A DNA stretch of 7,578 nt, taken from assembly GCA_031278855.1 (NCBI GenBank), contig JAITJR010000017.1:1-7578 (forward strand), read 5' to 3'. Made by a program: the position numbers and the translations under genes. Source of the DNA: Mycoplasmataceae bacterium (GTDB lineage Bacteria; Bacillota_I; Bacilli_A; Mycoplasmatales; Mycoplasmoidaceae). The notes beneath the pieces are model-generated. The model had not been told where the DNA came from. It made no database searches and worked only from the letters and a program-made list of their open reading frames with translations. This document shows positions 7,116-7,578 of the stretch, in pieces (position 1 is the stretch's first letter; every line of letters begins with the position of its first letter).

Positions 7116-7217
7116 AAAAATGTTAATTCGTTGCACTCTATGCTTAAATCTATGATTAAAAGAACTCGTGGAGTGCATTTGTTAGCCAAATTAAAAATGA
7201 GACGAATTGAAAACTAA
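7116..7217 (+). pseudogene. 3' remnant of a transposase, ISXO2/IS1595-like
   Basis: The plus-strand frame, open from 7116 to TAA at 7215-7217, reads VNSLHSMLKSMIKRTRGV and then HLLAKLKMRRIEN. From memory, the first part resembles the C-terminal NVNSxHSxLKxxIxxxxGV segment of ISXO2/IS1595-type transposases. The following TKYLxNYL segment is shortened here. The catalytic domain is missing because the frame closes at 7113, so this is at most a relic. No terminal inverted repeats could be assigned with certainty. Confidence 0.4.
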
Positions 7218-7232
7218 ATTAATTGTATAGCG

Positions 7233-7262
7233 GGGAAGTAACTTCCCTATGAGGTTACCCTC
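7233..7262. repeat. Tandem small hairpins, GC-rich element
   Basis: GGGAAGT-A-ACTTCCC (7233-7247) is followed three bases later by GAGG-ttac-CCTC (7251-7262) and then GTTTTAAT. The GTAAC...TTCCC pieces echo the 7081-7094 element. It could be an IS end, since it starts 15 bp after the transposase-like fragment, or a weak plus-strand terminator. Confidence 0.5.
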
Positions 7263-7329
7263 GTTTTAATATTAGTAAAAATTCTAAAATTTGTCAAAAA
7301 TTTTCATTCCATAATTTTTTTTAAAAAAA

Positions 7330-7578
7330 CTATTTTTCAAATTCTTTGCTCTCTTCAATATGCTGATCTATTCATTTAATAAATTTTTTACCTTCTAAAA
7401 TTTCATCAATGTATTCATTATCAACATTTAGCTCTTCGCGAATTATTTCTTTTAAACTTTCGTTTTCTTTTCTGAGGTTCTTGTATGATGTTAATAAATC
7501 TGGAATAACTAAATCTGCAAATTCACCTTTAATTTTTGATTTATGCCTATTTGGTATTGAAAAATTTGACTTTAATTG
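7330..7578 (-). CDS. C-terminal part of an unrecognised charged protein, cut by the window edge
   Basis: The last 82 residues of a minus-strand gene are visible, open to the right edge and ending at TAG (7330-7332). One TGA is read as Trp (FIKWIDQH). The visible part is rich in Lys and Glu, with a likely short coiled coil around YKNLRKENESLKEIIREEL followed by acidic and basic helices. I do not recognise the family. Just past the stop, a run of T then A (minus strand, 7329-7315) could contribute to termination, but it has no GC stem. Confidence 0.65.

Larger units (their letters stand above)
6526..7329. other. 800 bp convergent intergenic region without an intact recognisable gene
   Basis: The flanking genes point towards each other, so this is not a leader for either. 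It holds short decayed reading frames on both strands, a chain of small hairpins (6773-6871), inverted repeats and perfect palindromes, with GC islands of 45-50% (6771-6872, 7041-7110, 7231-7262) against about 27% in 6541-6640. I see no tRNA, rRNA or CRISPR array. It looks like a graveyard of accessory or IS-derived DNA. Confidence 0.6.

Noticed and set aside
6887..7262. CRISPR array
   Set aside because: The repeats are few, inverted, of unequal length and irregularly spaced, and no cas genes are present.

Overview
The window comes from an AT-rich mollicute (Mycoplasma/Spiroplasma-like) that reads TGA as tryptophan (genetic code 4). Every substantial gene contains in-frame TGA codons, and in glutamine synthetase they fall where that family has tryptophan. 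Read with the standard code, these genes would look like strings of fragments. Read with code 4, four are intact and one runs off the right edge. The genus cannot be fixed from the sequence alone.

Layout. Positions 34-1266 (minus) and 1525-2760 (plus) are two divergent, paralogous AAA-type ATPases of the DUF4143 family, about 410 residues each, sharing a 258 bp control region. The minus gene has a Shine-Dalgarno sequence. The plus gene has a TATAAT box so close to its ATG that its mRNA is probably leaderless. A 207 bp gap follows with a hairpin, a GC-rich repeat-like patch, a perfect 12 bp palindrome and another TATAAT box. Then comes a complete type III glutamine synthetase (glnN, 2968-5070, 700 aa), also apparently leaderless. 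Twenty-one bp later, behind a good ribosome binding site, is a 477-residue polytopic membrane protein (5092-6525) that looks co-transcribed with glnN. Its stop codon lies inside a hairpin that may be the terminator.

Positions 6526-7329 hold no convincing intact gene. This stretch lies between convergent genes and contains decayed coding pieces: a frameshifted remnant, a 71-residue ORF, and a 3' fragment resembling an IS transposase. It also carries islands of roughly 45-50% GC in DNA of about 27% GC. The islands are full of hairpins and perfect palindromes, and one shares a motif with the patch upstream of glnN. The last gene (7330-7578, minus) is an unrecognised charged protein cut by the window edge.

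Function. GlnN would make glutamine from glutamate, ammonia and ATP, an unusual capacity for a parasitic mollicute as far as I know. The membrane protein could serve the same physiology, but only its position suggests that. The ATPase pair looks like lineage-expanded accessory genes. The least explained material is the family of GC-rich palindromic intergenic elements and the palindrome at the glnN promoter.
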